Below the pieces are notes generated by a model that saw only the letters and a program-made list of their open reading frames with translations, was not told the origin of the DNA and did not search any database. 14,183 nucleotides of DNA from UBA6522 sp036231525 (GTDB taxonomy: Bacteria > Pseudomonadota > Gammaproteobacteria > Steroidobacterales > Rariloculaceae): the NCBI GenBank assembly GCA_036231525.1, contig JAZAGZ010000040.1, positions 1 to 14,183 of the forward strand, read 5' to 3'. Each line of letters opens with the position of its first letter. The first letter of the stretch is position 1. A program made the translations under genes and the position numbers. Of the stretch, positions 7,027-14,085 are shown piece after piece.

Positions 7027-9225
7027 ATGCCTGGGTTAATGGCACGCCCTCCTAAGCGATCGAGCCGCAATTCTCAGAGGCGTTATCAACATCCGATTCC
7101 GTCTCGTGAAGACATTACCACGACTATGGAGTCGGCGGGTCGACCACTGACGCTTGTTTCTCTAGCCGGACAGTTGGGCCTAAAGGGTGACCAAAACCGT
7201 AAGGCGCTTGAAAATCGTCTTAGGGCTATGGTTCGGAGCGGGCAGCTTCTTCGCAACCGTTCTAAGGAATACTGCCTCAGTCATCACTTAAATCTTGTGA
7301 CAGGATTGATTCAGGCGCATCGGGACGGCTTTGGTTTTTTAGTTCCCGATGAGGGGGCAGAGGATATATACATTTCTTCTCGAGAGATGGCCCCACTCTG
7401 GGATGGAGACCGGGTTGCTGTTCGCGTTAGCGAGACGCATCGTGGAAGGGAAGGCCGGGTTGAGGAGGTTTTACAGCGCGCCAAGCAAGAGGTGGTTGGT
7501 CGATTAGTTAGAAAACGTGGGATTGATTCGGTTGTGTTGGAAGGTGGGGTTCAAAGCAACGTGCTTATCCCGCGTGGACAGAAAGGGGGTGCTAAAACTG
7601 GGGATATGGTGCGCGTGGAAATCGTGAAGCACCCGACATTACGCACCGATGCTATCGGTCGCGTTGCCCACGTAGTAGGGCGGTTTGATGATCCGGGTAT
7701 GGACACCACTATTGCGATTCTTTCTCACAACTTGCCTTATGAATGGCCACCGGAGATAGAAGCTTATGTGGATGAGCTTCCGGCTCATGTGCCTGCCAGG
7801 GCAAAGCGTGGACGCAAGGATCTTCGTAAGCTTCCTCTTATTACCATCGACGGCGCAGATGCCAAAGATTATGACGATGCTGTTTACTGTGAGTCCAAGG
7901 GTGAAGGGTGGCGATTGATAGTAGCTATTGCCGATGTCAGCTATTACGTTAAACCGGATACTGATATCGATACTGAAGCGCGGGCCCGCGGTACCTCGGT
8001 CTACTTCCCCGATCAAGTCATCCCGATGCTGCCTGAGGCGCTATCCAACGGCCTCTGTTCGCTGAACCCACATGTGGATCGGCTTTGTCTTTGCTGTGAC
8101 ATGACGGTTTCTTCAACCGGTCAAGTAACACGCTCTCAGTTCTACGAAGGCGTGATGAGTTCTGCAGAACGGTTCACCTACGAAGAGACTTTTCAGCTTC
8201 TTGAGGGCAGGATACTTCGGGGCCGAAAACAGAAACTGAAATCTCAGGTGGAATCGCTTCGTGAGGTATACCAGGCTTTTGAAAAGAACCGTCGGCGCCG
8301 CGGAGCTATCGACTTCGACTTGCCCGAGACAGCTATTGAGCTCAATGATCGTGGCCAGGTAAAGAACATACGTCCCGTTGAGCGCCTGATTAGCCACAAA
8401 ATTATTGAGGAGTGCATGATTGCGGCGAACGTAGAGGCTGCTAAGTATCTTCGCAAGGCTCGAATTCCGACGCTATACCGTGTGCACGAGGGCCCGGATC
8501 CAGAGAAGCTTGAAGAGTTAATGCTCTTTCTTCGGACCTTGGGGTTCAAGCTTGGCGCATCAAAGAATCTACAGAGTCGGGATCTGAGCCGGATTATTGC
8601 GAAGGCTTCTAGAGGGCCAGAGGCAGAACTTATTGAAACCATGATACTCAGGTCTATGAGCCGTGCTATCTACCAATCCAAGAATGTTGGTCATTTTGGC
8701 CTAGCTCTTCCGGTCTACGCCCATTTCACCTCTCCCATTCGCCGTTATCCCGATCTCCTGGTTCATCGTGCTATCAAGCAGCTCATTCATTGTGGAAGAG
8801 CTAAGGGGTTTCGCTATCTTATGCCTGAGATGCAACAGCTCGGAGAGCTCTGTTCACGAGCCGAGCGGCGGGCAGACGAGACTGTGTGGGATGTAGAAGA
8901 ACGTCTCAAGTGTGCATTTTTGAAAGACCGGATCGGTGAAGAGTTCGAGGTTGTTATTTCGGGCATCACGCCTTTCGGATTTTTCGTGCGCATGTCTGAT
9001 TTTCATATAGATGGACTTGTTCATGTCACTTCGTTACCACGAGACTCCTATCATCCAGAAGACAGTGGGACGAGCTTTTCGGGACAAAATACGGGTAATC
9101 GTTACCGATTAACTGATCGGTTGCAGGTGAAGTTAACCAATGTTGATATAGAACAGCGTAAAATTGATTTCGTGCCCGTGGAGGTAGCTGGGAATACTAA
9201 AAGCAAGAGGCGTCGCCGTGGCTAG
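7027..9225 (+). CDS. rnr: Ribonuclease R
   Basis: A 732-residue 3'-to-5' exoribonuclease of the RNase II/R family, which degrades structured RNA and takes part in rRNA and tRNA quality control. Domain order: basic start, winged-helix region (about 25-85) containing PIPSRED, cold-shock RNA-binding domains (about 90-240), RNB catalytic domain (about 260-600), S1 domain (about 636-717), and a short basic end (KSKRRRRG). The four metal-binding aspartates are present in TIDGADAKDYDDAV as D275, D281, D283 and D284. HFTSPIRRYPD at 566-576 supplies the conserved arginines. It is about 80 residues shorter than the E. coli enzyme, because the lysine-rich C-terminal extension is brief. The start could be ATG 7027 or ATG 7039 (MARPPKRS); neither has a strong ribosome site. 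It overlaps rlmB by 8 bases. Confidence 0.96.
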   Translation: MPGLMARPPKRSSRNSQRRYQHPIPSREDITTTMESAGRPLTLVSLAGQLGLKGDQNRKALENRLRAMVRSGQLLRNRSKEYCLSHHLNLVTGLIQAHRDGFGFLVPDEGAEDIYISSREMAPLWDGDRVAVRVSETHRGREGRVEEVLQRAKQEVVGRLVRKRGIDSVVLEGGVQSNVLIPRGQKGGAKTGDMVRVEIVKHPTLRTDAIGRVAHVVGRFDDPGMDTTIAILSHNLPYEWPPEIEAYVDELPAHVPARAKRGRKDLRKLPLITIDGADAKDYDDAVYCESKGEGWRLIVAIADVSYYVKPDTDIDTEARARGTSVYFPDQVIPMLPEALSNGLCSLNPHVDRLCLCCDMTVSSTGQVTRSQFYEGVMSSAERFTYEETFQLLEGRILRGRKQKLKSQVESLREVYQAFEKNRRRRGAIDFDLPETAIELNDRGQVKNIRPVERLISHKIIEECMIAANVEAAKYLRKARIPTLYRVHEGPDPEKLEELMLFLRTLGFKLGASKNLQSRDLSRIIAKASRGPEAELIETMILRSMSRAIYQSKNVGHFGLALPVYAHFTSPIRRYPDLLVHRAIKQLIHCGRAKGFRYLMPEMQQLGELCSRAERRADETVWDVEERLKCAFLKDRIGEEFEVVISGITPFGFFVRMSDFHIDGLVHVTSLPRDSYHPEDSGTSFSGQNTGNRYRLTDRLQVKLTNVDIEQRKIDFVPVEVAGNTKSKRRRRG

Positions 9226-10003
9226 CAAGAATTCTGGGGGGAGCTCACATCGTGTTTATGGTGTACATGCGGTGCGTGCTTTGATCAATAAGCGTCCCGA
9301 AGCGATATTGGATGCAAAAATTTTGAGAGGATCTAAAGCAGGAGCCATACCTGAACTGCTGCGAGCATTTGATTCACTCCAAGTTCCCGTCGAGTCCGTC
9401 CAGCGAGCCGATCTCGACCGAATTAGCGGTGGCGGGAGTCACCAGGGCGTCATCGTGCGCACGCGAGGCACCCAGGAAATCGACATCCGGGAGTTTGAAG
9501 AGTTAATTATCAATCGTGGCAAGTCTGTGCGCTGCTTAATGCTAGATGGCATTCAGGATCCAAGAAACTTGGGTGCATGCCTTCGCACGGCGGACGCTGC
9601 GGGAGTGGATGCTGTGGTGGTTCCTCGGCGCCGCGCTGCGGGTTTAACCCCTACCGCTCTCAAGGCCGCAACAGGCGCTGCAGAGACCGTGCCTTTGGTT
9701 CGGGTCTCGAATCTTGCCGCGACGCTGCGTTGGCTAAAAAGTGCCGGGGTCTGGATTGTGGGAGCTGATGCAGGTACGCCTCGCACTGTCTACGATGCGC
9801 GTCTGGAAACGCCTATCGTGCTTCTGATTGGTAGTGAGGGTCGAGGTTTGAGGCGTCTCACCCGCGAACTCTGTGACGAGATTGTTTCCATTCCTATGCA
9901 AGGTACGGTCGGCAGTCTTAATGTTTCCGTTGCCGCTGGCGTGCTTTTGTTTGAACTCCAGCGTCAGGTTGAGGCTCGAGCAGCGGTTAGACGCAGCAGA
10001 TAA
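9218..10003 (+). CDS. rlmB: 23S rRNA (guanosine-2'-O-)-methyltransferase RlmB
   Basis: A 261-residue SpoU-type (SPOUT) methyltransferase that methylates the ribose of a conserved guanosine (G2251 in E. coli numbering) in the 23S rRNA P loop, using S-adenosylmethionine. The N-terminal substrate-binding domain (about 11-85) begins with RVYGVHAVRALI. The knotted catalytic domain has motif 1 DPRNLGACLRTADAAGVDA (114-132; N117, R123), motif 2 IGSEGRGL (204-211; E207) and motif 3 IPMQGTVGSLNVSVAAGV (225-242; S233, N235). All are intact. The start is GTG 9218, with AGAGG 7 bases upstream, inside the last codons of rnr. The 8-base overlap points to translational coupling with rnr. Confidence 0.95.
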   Translation: MASKNSGGSSHRVYGVHAVRALINKRPEAILDAKILRGSKAGAIPELLRAFDSLQVPVESVQRADLDRISGGGSHQGVIVRTRGTQEIDIREFEELIINRGKSVRCLMLDGIQDPRNLGACLRTADAAGVDAVVVPRRRAAGLTPTALKAATGAAETVPLVRVSNLAATLRWLKSAGVWIVGADAGTPRTVYDARLETPIVLLIGSEGRGLRRLTRELCDEIVSIPMQGTVGSLNVSVAAGVLLFELQRQVEARAAVRRSR

Positions 10004-10027
10004 TTGGAATAGAGAGGCTGCTTAAGG

Positions 10028-10056
10028 TTGAGTCAATACCTTTGGTGCAGTAGCAT
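10028..10056 (+). promoter_or_regulatory. Candidate promoter of the rpsF operon with GC-rich discriminator
   Basis: TTGAGT (10028-10033), 17 bases, TAGCAT (10051-10056), each with four of six consensus bases. The sequence just after the -10 is CTGCGCGCG, a GC-rich discriminator of the kind linked to ppGpp/DksA repression of ribosomal promoters. The predicted start near 10063 gives a leader of about 67 bases. No other promoter-like pair in the 126-base rlmB-rpsF gap fits as well. Confidence 0.45.
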
Positions 10057-10103
10057 CTGCGCGCGTTAATAAAATTTACTCCTTGCCTCACTGCTTATTC
10101 AGG

Positions 10104-10126
10104 AGGCTTTAATCCGAGAGGAGCCT
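10104..10126 (+). promoter_or_regulatory. rpsF leader hairpin over the ribosome binding site, probable S6:S18 motif
   Basis: AGGCT (10104-10108) pairs with AGCCT (10122-10126). Inside, CC and GG (10114-10115, 10120-10121) can close a GAGA tetraloop, leaving TTAAT unpaired on the 5' side. The CCG at 10114-10116 and the Shine-Dalgarno sequence (AGAGGAG, 10117-10123) both lie in this structure. A leader hairpin with a conserved CCG is the known binding site by which the S6:S18 complex represses rpsF translation in many bacteria. The assignment rests on position, CCG and fold; I could not run a covariance model. Confidence 0.5.
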
Positions 10127-10129
10127 GAG

Positions 10130-10804
10130 TTGAGACACTATGAAGTTGTGTTTCTGGTCCATCCTGACCAGAGCGAGAATGTCCCCGCCATGATGGAGCG
10201 TTATCGATCCATGATTGAGGGAGCCAAGGGACGGGTCCATCGAGAAGAAGATTGGGGTCGGCGACAGCTCGCTCACTCCGTCAACAAGATCCACAAGGCT
10301 CACTACTTGATGCTGAACATTGAGTGTGAAAAGGAGGCCTTGGATGAGCTAGTGGGTGCTTTTCGCTTCAATGATGCGGTGTTGCGGTATCTAGTTATCA
10401 ATAGAGATAAGCCGATCACAGAAACCTCACCTATGGCTAAAGCTCAAGAAGAGGAGCGTGTACGCGAGGAGGCGGCCGCTACTGCTGAGGCGGAACGTGC
10501 GAAGGCCGCGGCAAAGCGGGCAGCAGCTGAGTCTGATACAACGAAGGATTCAGGTGAAGCATCTGTTCTCAAAGACGAGGAAAGTATCCCTGAGGAGTCA
10601 AGCGACGAAGCAGAAGTTCCTGCGGAGGTTGCTCCAGCCGAAGAGCCGGTATCTGAAGAAGATGCACCTTCAGAAGCTGAAGAAAATACCGCTGAGAAAT
10701 CAAGCGACGAAGCAGAAGTTCCTGAGGAGGTTGCTCCAGCCGAAGAGCTGGTATCTGAAGAAGATGCGTCTCCGGCTATCGCCGAGACGAAAGAGGAGAC
10801 TTAG
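10130..10804 (+). CDS. rpsF: 30S ribosomal protein bS6 with long acidic C-terminal tail
   Basis: Residues 1-95 are a standard bS6 (RHYEVVFLVHPDQSE start, RRQLAHSVNKIHKAHY, FRFNDAVLRYLVI), which binds bS18 on the platform of the small subunit. The start is TTG 10130, fixed by AGAGGAG 6 bases upstream and by the family N terminus. After residue 100 comes an extension not seen in E. coli bS6 (about 130 residues in all). It has a charged alanine-rich helix (about 103-135, EEERVREEAAATAEAERAKAA), then a highly acidic Pro/Glu/Ser region with a 34-residue tandem repeat (157-179 and 191-213 being the best conserved parts). The tail is probably disordered and reaches 224 residues in total. E. coli bS6 is modified with extra glutamates by RimK, so an encoded acidic tail may serve a similar end; that is inference. 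rpsR follows after 2 bases. Confidence 0.95.
   Translation: MRHYEVVFLVHPDQSENVPAMMERYRSMIEGAKGRVHREEDWGRRQLAHSVNKIHKAHYLMLNIECEKEALDELVGAFRFNDAVLRYLVINRDKPITETSPMAKAQEEERVREEAAATAEAERAKAAAKRAAAESDTTKDSGEASVLKDEESIPEESSDEAEVPAEVAPAEEPVSEEDAPSEAEENTAEKSSDEAEVPEEVAPAEELVSEEDASPAIAETKEET
10598..10768 (+). repeat. In-frame tandem duplication in rpsF, 102-base period
   Basis: Bases 10598-10666 and 10700-10768 match at 66 of 69 positions; the differences are gcg/gag, ccg/ctg and gca/gcg codons. The period is 102 bases (34 codons). The 21 bases before each copy are also related (EESIPEE and EENTAEK) but more diverged. The match at silent positions shows a recent copy, not selection on protein alone. 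Confidence 0.92.
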
Positions 10805-10806
10805 GT

Positions 10807-11031
10807 ATGGCGCGCTATTTTCGACGTAAAAAATTCTGTCGCTTTACGGCAGAGGGTGTGGAAGAAATTGATTACAAGGATCTTGCAACATTGAAGCAGT
10901 ACATTACGGAAACTGGCAAGATTGTTCCTAGCCGTATCACAGGCACTCGGGCGAATTATCAGCGCCAACTTGCTACAGCAATCAAACGAGCGCGTTTCCT
11001 CGCTCTGTTGCCATACACTGATCAGCACTGA
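10807..11031 (+). CDS. rpsR: 30S ribosomal protein bS18
   Basis: A 74-residue protein of usual length, partner of bS6 in the 30S platform. Diagnostic parts are ARYFRRKKFCRFT at the start, IDYKDLATLKQYITETGKI (21-39) and PSRITGTRANYQRQLATAIK (41-60). The ATG has AGGAG 8 bases upstream, within the rpsF tail, and the intergenic gap is 2 bases. Coordinate synthesis with bS6, and feedback on the shared transcript, are therefore expected. The last codons contain an 8-base direct repeat (CACTGATC twice, 2 bases apart), probably chance. Confidence 0.98.
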   Translation: MARYFRRKKFCRFTAEGVEEIDYKDLATLKQYITETGKIVPSRITGTRANYQRQLATAIKRARFLALLPYTDQH

Positions 11032-11061
11032 TCGTTAGGCTTGTGCCGTTGGGCTGGGATC

Positions 11062-11946
11062 ATGAGAGGATTTGTTCAGTGGTTATTGGCACGACGCTAC
11101 CGGTCTGTGATTCTGGCGGCCGCATTTGCTCCTGTGCCCCTTATTTCTTTCACATCAACCGCATTAATGACCTTGGAAACTTTATACCGAGGCGGCCAAC
11201 AGGGGCTGATTAGCGCTGTAGTTGCGATCGGGGGAGTTTTGGGGCTTGCATGGGCATGGGGAGCTGATTCCAGTAATTTTGGCCTTGCAGGCGCCGCAAT
11301 CCTTTTTTCTGGTGTGGGTCTAGGGGTTTTGCTGCGTTGGGCTGGAACGCTGGCATTAGCCTTTCAGGGCGTGGTTTTAGTATGCGCGGGGGGGGCATTA
11401 TTGTCTGGTCTGTTATGGCCCGATCCGGGTGCGTTGATCGCGTCCATAGTGGAGCAAGGAATCGATTGGTTACGTTCTACGGGCGCTGCTGAAGAGCAGG
11501 TTCAAGTCGTCACCGAGGGCTGGGAGAGATTATTCATTGGTTTTCTGATACTTGGGGTATTTTTACAGTTGATGGTGCCGTTGCTACTAGGCAGTTGGTG
11601 GGCAGCGTCTTTGAATCCTCAACCACAGTTTGGTAGTCAGTTCAGAGAGTTACGGCTCGGCCGTTTTTTGGGGATACCAGGCACATTACTCATGGCGGCA
11701 AGCCTGGTTTTAGAAGGGCCAGTGATCCAGAATCTATTCCCCTTGGTTCTATTCGGGTTTTGGTTTCAGGGGATAGCTATTGTTCATGCTTGGGGTCGGG
11801 CTCGACAATGGAATTCGGCTATTGTTGCAGCTATGTATATTTTGTTATTACCGCCATTTACAGGTATGACAGTTCTTGCTTTGGCTTCGGTGGGTTTGGT
11901 GGATAACTGGGTTGATTTACGTGCCCCATTGCGCGTGAAAGCTTAA
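11062..11946 (+). CDS. Polytopic membrane protein of the DUF2232 (YybS-like) type in the ribosomal operon
   Basis: A 294-residue hydrophobic protein with about eight membrane segments, a basic start (LLARRYRSVI) and one larger polar segment at about 130-160 (WLRSTGAAEEQVQVVTEGWE). A membrane protein of this kind sits between rpsR and rplI in Pseudomonas-type genomes, and the placement is the main reason for the family call. Its function is unknown. ATG 11062 is preferred: it is preceded by GGG/GGGA, and the protein then starts MRGFVQWLLARR. An in-frame TTG at 11041 would add 7 polar residues without a ribosome site. It is 30 bases from rpsR and 27 from rplI, so it is cotranscribed. Confidence 0.78.
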   Translation: MRGFVQWLLARRYRSVILAAAFAPVPLISFTSTALMTLETLYRGGQQGLISAVVAIGGVLGLAWAWGADSSNFGLAGAAILFSGVGLGVLLRWAGTLALAFQGVVLVCAGGALLSGLLWPDPGALIASIVEQGIDWLRSTGAAEEQVQVVTEGWERLFIGFLILGVFLQLMVPLLLGSWWAASLNPQPQFGSQFRELRLGRFLGIPGTLLMAASLVLEGPVIQNLFPLVLFGFWFQGIAIVHAWGRARQWNSAIVAAMYILLLPPFTGMTVLALASVGLVDNWVDLRAPLRVKA

Positions 11947-11973
11947 TTGAAAATTTTTTGGGAGTGGTAATAC

Positions 11974-12525
11974 ATGGATATCATCTTATTGGAGAACATT
12001 GATAACGTCGGCGACATTGGCGATAAGGTGGCCGTGAAGCCTGGTTATGCCAGGAATTACTTGATTCCCCAGGGTAAGGCAACAATTGCGACGCCAGAGA
12101 ATCTTGAGAAGATTGAGGCGATGCGAGCAGAACTCGAGGCTAAAGCAGAGGGGGAGCTTGAAGAGATCCAAAATCGAGCAGCAAAGATTGAAGGCCAGGT
12201 CATTAAAATTCAGGCTAACGCAGGTCCAGAGGGAAAACTTTTTGGCTCCGTGGGAACGATCGATATTGCTGATGCCTGCGAAGTTCTCGGTTTGACTGTC
12301 AAGCGTAGCGAGATCCGGTTGCCAGATGGGCCCATCCGTGTTGCTGGCGAGCATCAGGTGGAGCTGCATTTGCATGCTGATTTCAGCGTGTTTCTAACTG
12401 TAATTGTCGAAGGTGAGTTAACAGAAGTTCCGCTCGATCTACTTGAGGATGAAGCTGCAGACGAGGTTGAGGGCGTCACCGACACGCAAATAGAAGACAG
12501 TGAAGAGGAGAAGTCGGTCGAGTGA
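11974..12525 (+). CDS. rplI: 50S ribosomal protein bL9 with acidic C-terminal tail
   Basis: A 183-residue protein. The N-terminal rRNA-binding domain has GDIGDKVAVKPGYARNYLIP (13-32) and PQGKA. A long connecting helix at about 42-75 is followed by the C-terminal domain with GKLFGSVGTIDIAD (87-100) and GEHQVELHLH. Canonical bL9 ends near residue 148. Here about 35 more residues follow, mostly Asp and Glu (LLEDEAADEVEGV, IEDSEEEKSVE). bL9 lies near the L1 stalk and influences translational fidelity; the tail's role is unknown. The ATG has GGAG 9 bases upstream. Confidence 0.96.
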   Translation: MDIILLENIDNVGDIGDKVAVKPGYARNYLIPQGKATIATPENLEKIEAMRAELEAKAEGELEEIQNRAAKIEGQVIKIQANAGPEGKLFGSVGTIDIADACEVLGLTVKRSEIRLPDGPIRVAGEHQVELHLHADFSVFLTVIVEGELTEVPLDLLEDEAADEVEGVTDTQIEDSEEEKSVE

Positions 12526-12566
12526 TAGGGTGTGCTAAGCTCACAGAAAATTAGAACTATCTAAAA

Positions 12567-13964
12567 ATGGCCGAAGCTTTAGCCACATCTAGGACGTCCT
12601 CTGGCGCAGAATTGCTGCGATTGCCACCACATTCGGTAGAGGCAGAACAGTCCTTGCTTGGTGGGCTGATGTTGGATCAGCGTGCTTGGGATCAGATTGC
12701 GGATGTGGTCTCAGTCGACGACTTTTATCGCGCCGATCATAAATTAATCTTTCGCGCGATTAACGAACTGGTTGAGGACGATCAGCCTGCAGATGCTGTC
12801 ACGGTTAGCGAGCATCTTGGACAACAGGGTCGGCTAGATGCCGCGGGCGGTCTTGGTTATCTGGGGCAACTATTCCAGGATACTCCCAGTGCTGCCAACG
12901 TTCATGCGTACGCTCTTATTGTCCGAGAAAGAGCAATGTTACGCCGGCTTATCGAAATTGGCGGTGACATTGCGGCTAGTGCACACGATAGTGAGGGGCG
13001 GTCCGCAACAGAGCTGGTCGATCTTGCTGAGCAGAAGGTCTTCGATATTGCCGAGCATGGGCAGCGTGCTGGGCATGGCTTCAAATCCATGAAGCAAGTG
13101 ATGCCCGTGGTCGTTGATCGGATCGACGAACTAGATCATATGGAAGGTGATATCACCGGCATTCCTACTGGTTTTAGTGATATGGACGAACTGACCTCCG
13201 GTTTGCAGCGTGGTGATTTGATTGTCATTGCGGGGCGGCCATCCATGGGGAAAACGGCTCTGGCGATGAATATCGCGGAGAATGCAGCTATCGGTGACAA
13301 GAAACCGACCGCCATTTTCAGCATGGAAATGTCAGCTGAACAGCTTAGTTTTCGGATGATCAGCTCTATTGGTAGGGTAAATCTACAAAAACTGAGAGCA
13401 GGGAAAAGGCTGAACGAGGAGGACCATCGGCGTGTCGATTCTGCGGCAGCTATGATGACTGCTGCGCCGATTTTTATTGACGATGCGCCTGCTTTGACAC
13501 CTACGGAGGTTCGCGCCCGAGCCCGCCGCTTAGCGCGTGAGCATGATCTGGGGCTGATCATCATAGATTATCTGCAACTTATGAAGGTTGCGGACAATAC
13601 TGAGAACAGAGCTACAGAAATTTCGGAAATTTCCCGATCTCTGAAAGCTTTGGCGCGAGAGCTAAACGTTCCAGTGCTCGCCTTATCACAATTAAATCGA
13701 AGTGTTGAGCAGCGCACGGATAAAAAACCGATCATGTCCGATTTGCGAGACTCAGGTGCGATAGAGCAAGATGCAGATCTCATAGTTTTTATCTATCGCG
13801 AAGAGGTTTACGATTCCGAAACCCCACGCAAGGGCATTGCGGATATCAATATAGGCAAGCAGCGAAATGGGCCTACCGGGAAGTTTAAGCTGACATTTTT
13901 AGGCGACTTCACGAAGTTTGAAACCCTTGTTGCCGAGGCGTACGGTGAAGGTGTTTACGGGTAG
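12567..13964 (+). CDS. dnaB: Replicative DNA helicase DnaB
   Basis: A 465-residue hexameric 5'-to-3' helicase that unwinds DNA at the replication fork and recruits primase. The N-terminal domain (about 20-125) begins PPHSVEAEQSLLGGLML. The RecA-like ATPase domain (about 195-460) has Walker A GRPSMGKT (223-230), catalytic glutamate E254 in FSMEMS, Walker B LGLIIIDYLQLM (328-339, D334) and the arginine-finger segment GKQRNGPTG (430-438, K431 and R433). The length is normal and no intein is present. The ATG lies 41 bases after rplI with no clear Shine-Dalgarno sequence; the upstream stretch is A-rich. It is probably the last gene of the operon. Confidence 0.97.
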   Translation: MAEALATSRTSSGAELLRLPPHSVEAEQSLLGGLMLDQRAWDQIADVVSVDDFYRADHKLIFRAINELVEDDQPADAVTVSEHLGQQGRLDAAGGLGYLGQLFQDTPSAANVHAYALIVRERAMLRRLIEIGGDIAASAHDSEGRSATELVDLAEQKVFDIAEHGQRAGHGFKSMKQVMPVVVDRIDELDHMEGDITGIPTGFSDMDELTSGLQRGDLIVIAGRPSMGKTALAMNIAENAAIGDKKPTAIFSMEMSAEQLSFRMISSIGRVNLQKLRAGKRLNEEDHRRVDSAAAMMTAAPIFIDDAPALTPTEVRARARRLAREHDLGLIIIDYLQLMKVADNTENRATEISEISRSLKALARELNVPVLALSQLNRSVEQRTDKKPIMSDLRDSGAIEQDADLIVFIYREEVYDSETPRKGIADINIGKQRNGPTGKFKLTFLGDFTKFETLVAEAYGEGVYG

Positions 13965-14070
13965 AGAATTTCCTGGCATTGGCGGTTTAAGCGTCCACCT
14001 AATCCAACAAAAAATCCACTTATAACGCTGGTCGATTGAATGACATTCCGGTAACGGATCCTACAACGAG

Positions 14071-14079
14071 TGCTATGCT
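14071..14079 (+). promoter_or_regulatory. Candidate extended -10 promoter of radA
   Basis: TGCTATGCT is an extended -10 (TG, one base, TATGCT at 14074-14079). No good -35 lies 17 bases upstream (GTAACG). Transcription would start at about 14085-14086, on or next to the GTG of radA. The 121 bases between dnaB and radA hold no other gene and no obvious terminator hairpin. Confidence 0.33.
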
Positions 14080-14085
14080 GCACCA

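Noticed and set aside
10024..10042. Hairpin AAGGT/ACCTT downstream of rlmB.
   Set aside because: Only 5 pairs with a 9-base loop and no T tract; it overlaps the candidate -35.
10045..10062. Hairpin GTGCAG-TAGCAT-CTGCGC after rlmB as a possible intrinsic terminator.
   Set aside because: It has a G-T pair and is followed by GCGTTAATAAAATTT, not a T run. The loop coincides with the proposed -10 of the rpsF promoter.
10458..10829. A 123-codon frame rich in Arg, Leu and Lys inside rpsF.
   Set aside because: It is the shifted reading of the Glu-rich rpsF tail and its duplication; no independent start signal.
6998..10891. The 14-base sequence gatcttgcaacatt occurs at about 6998 (upstream of rnr) and again near 10878 in rpsR.
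   Set aside because: A 14-base match between two places is not unlikely in 14 kb by chance, the flanks do not match, and the second copy is coding for conserved bS18 residues.
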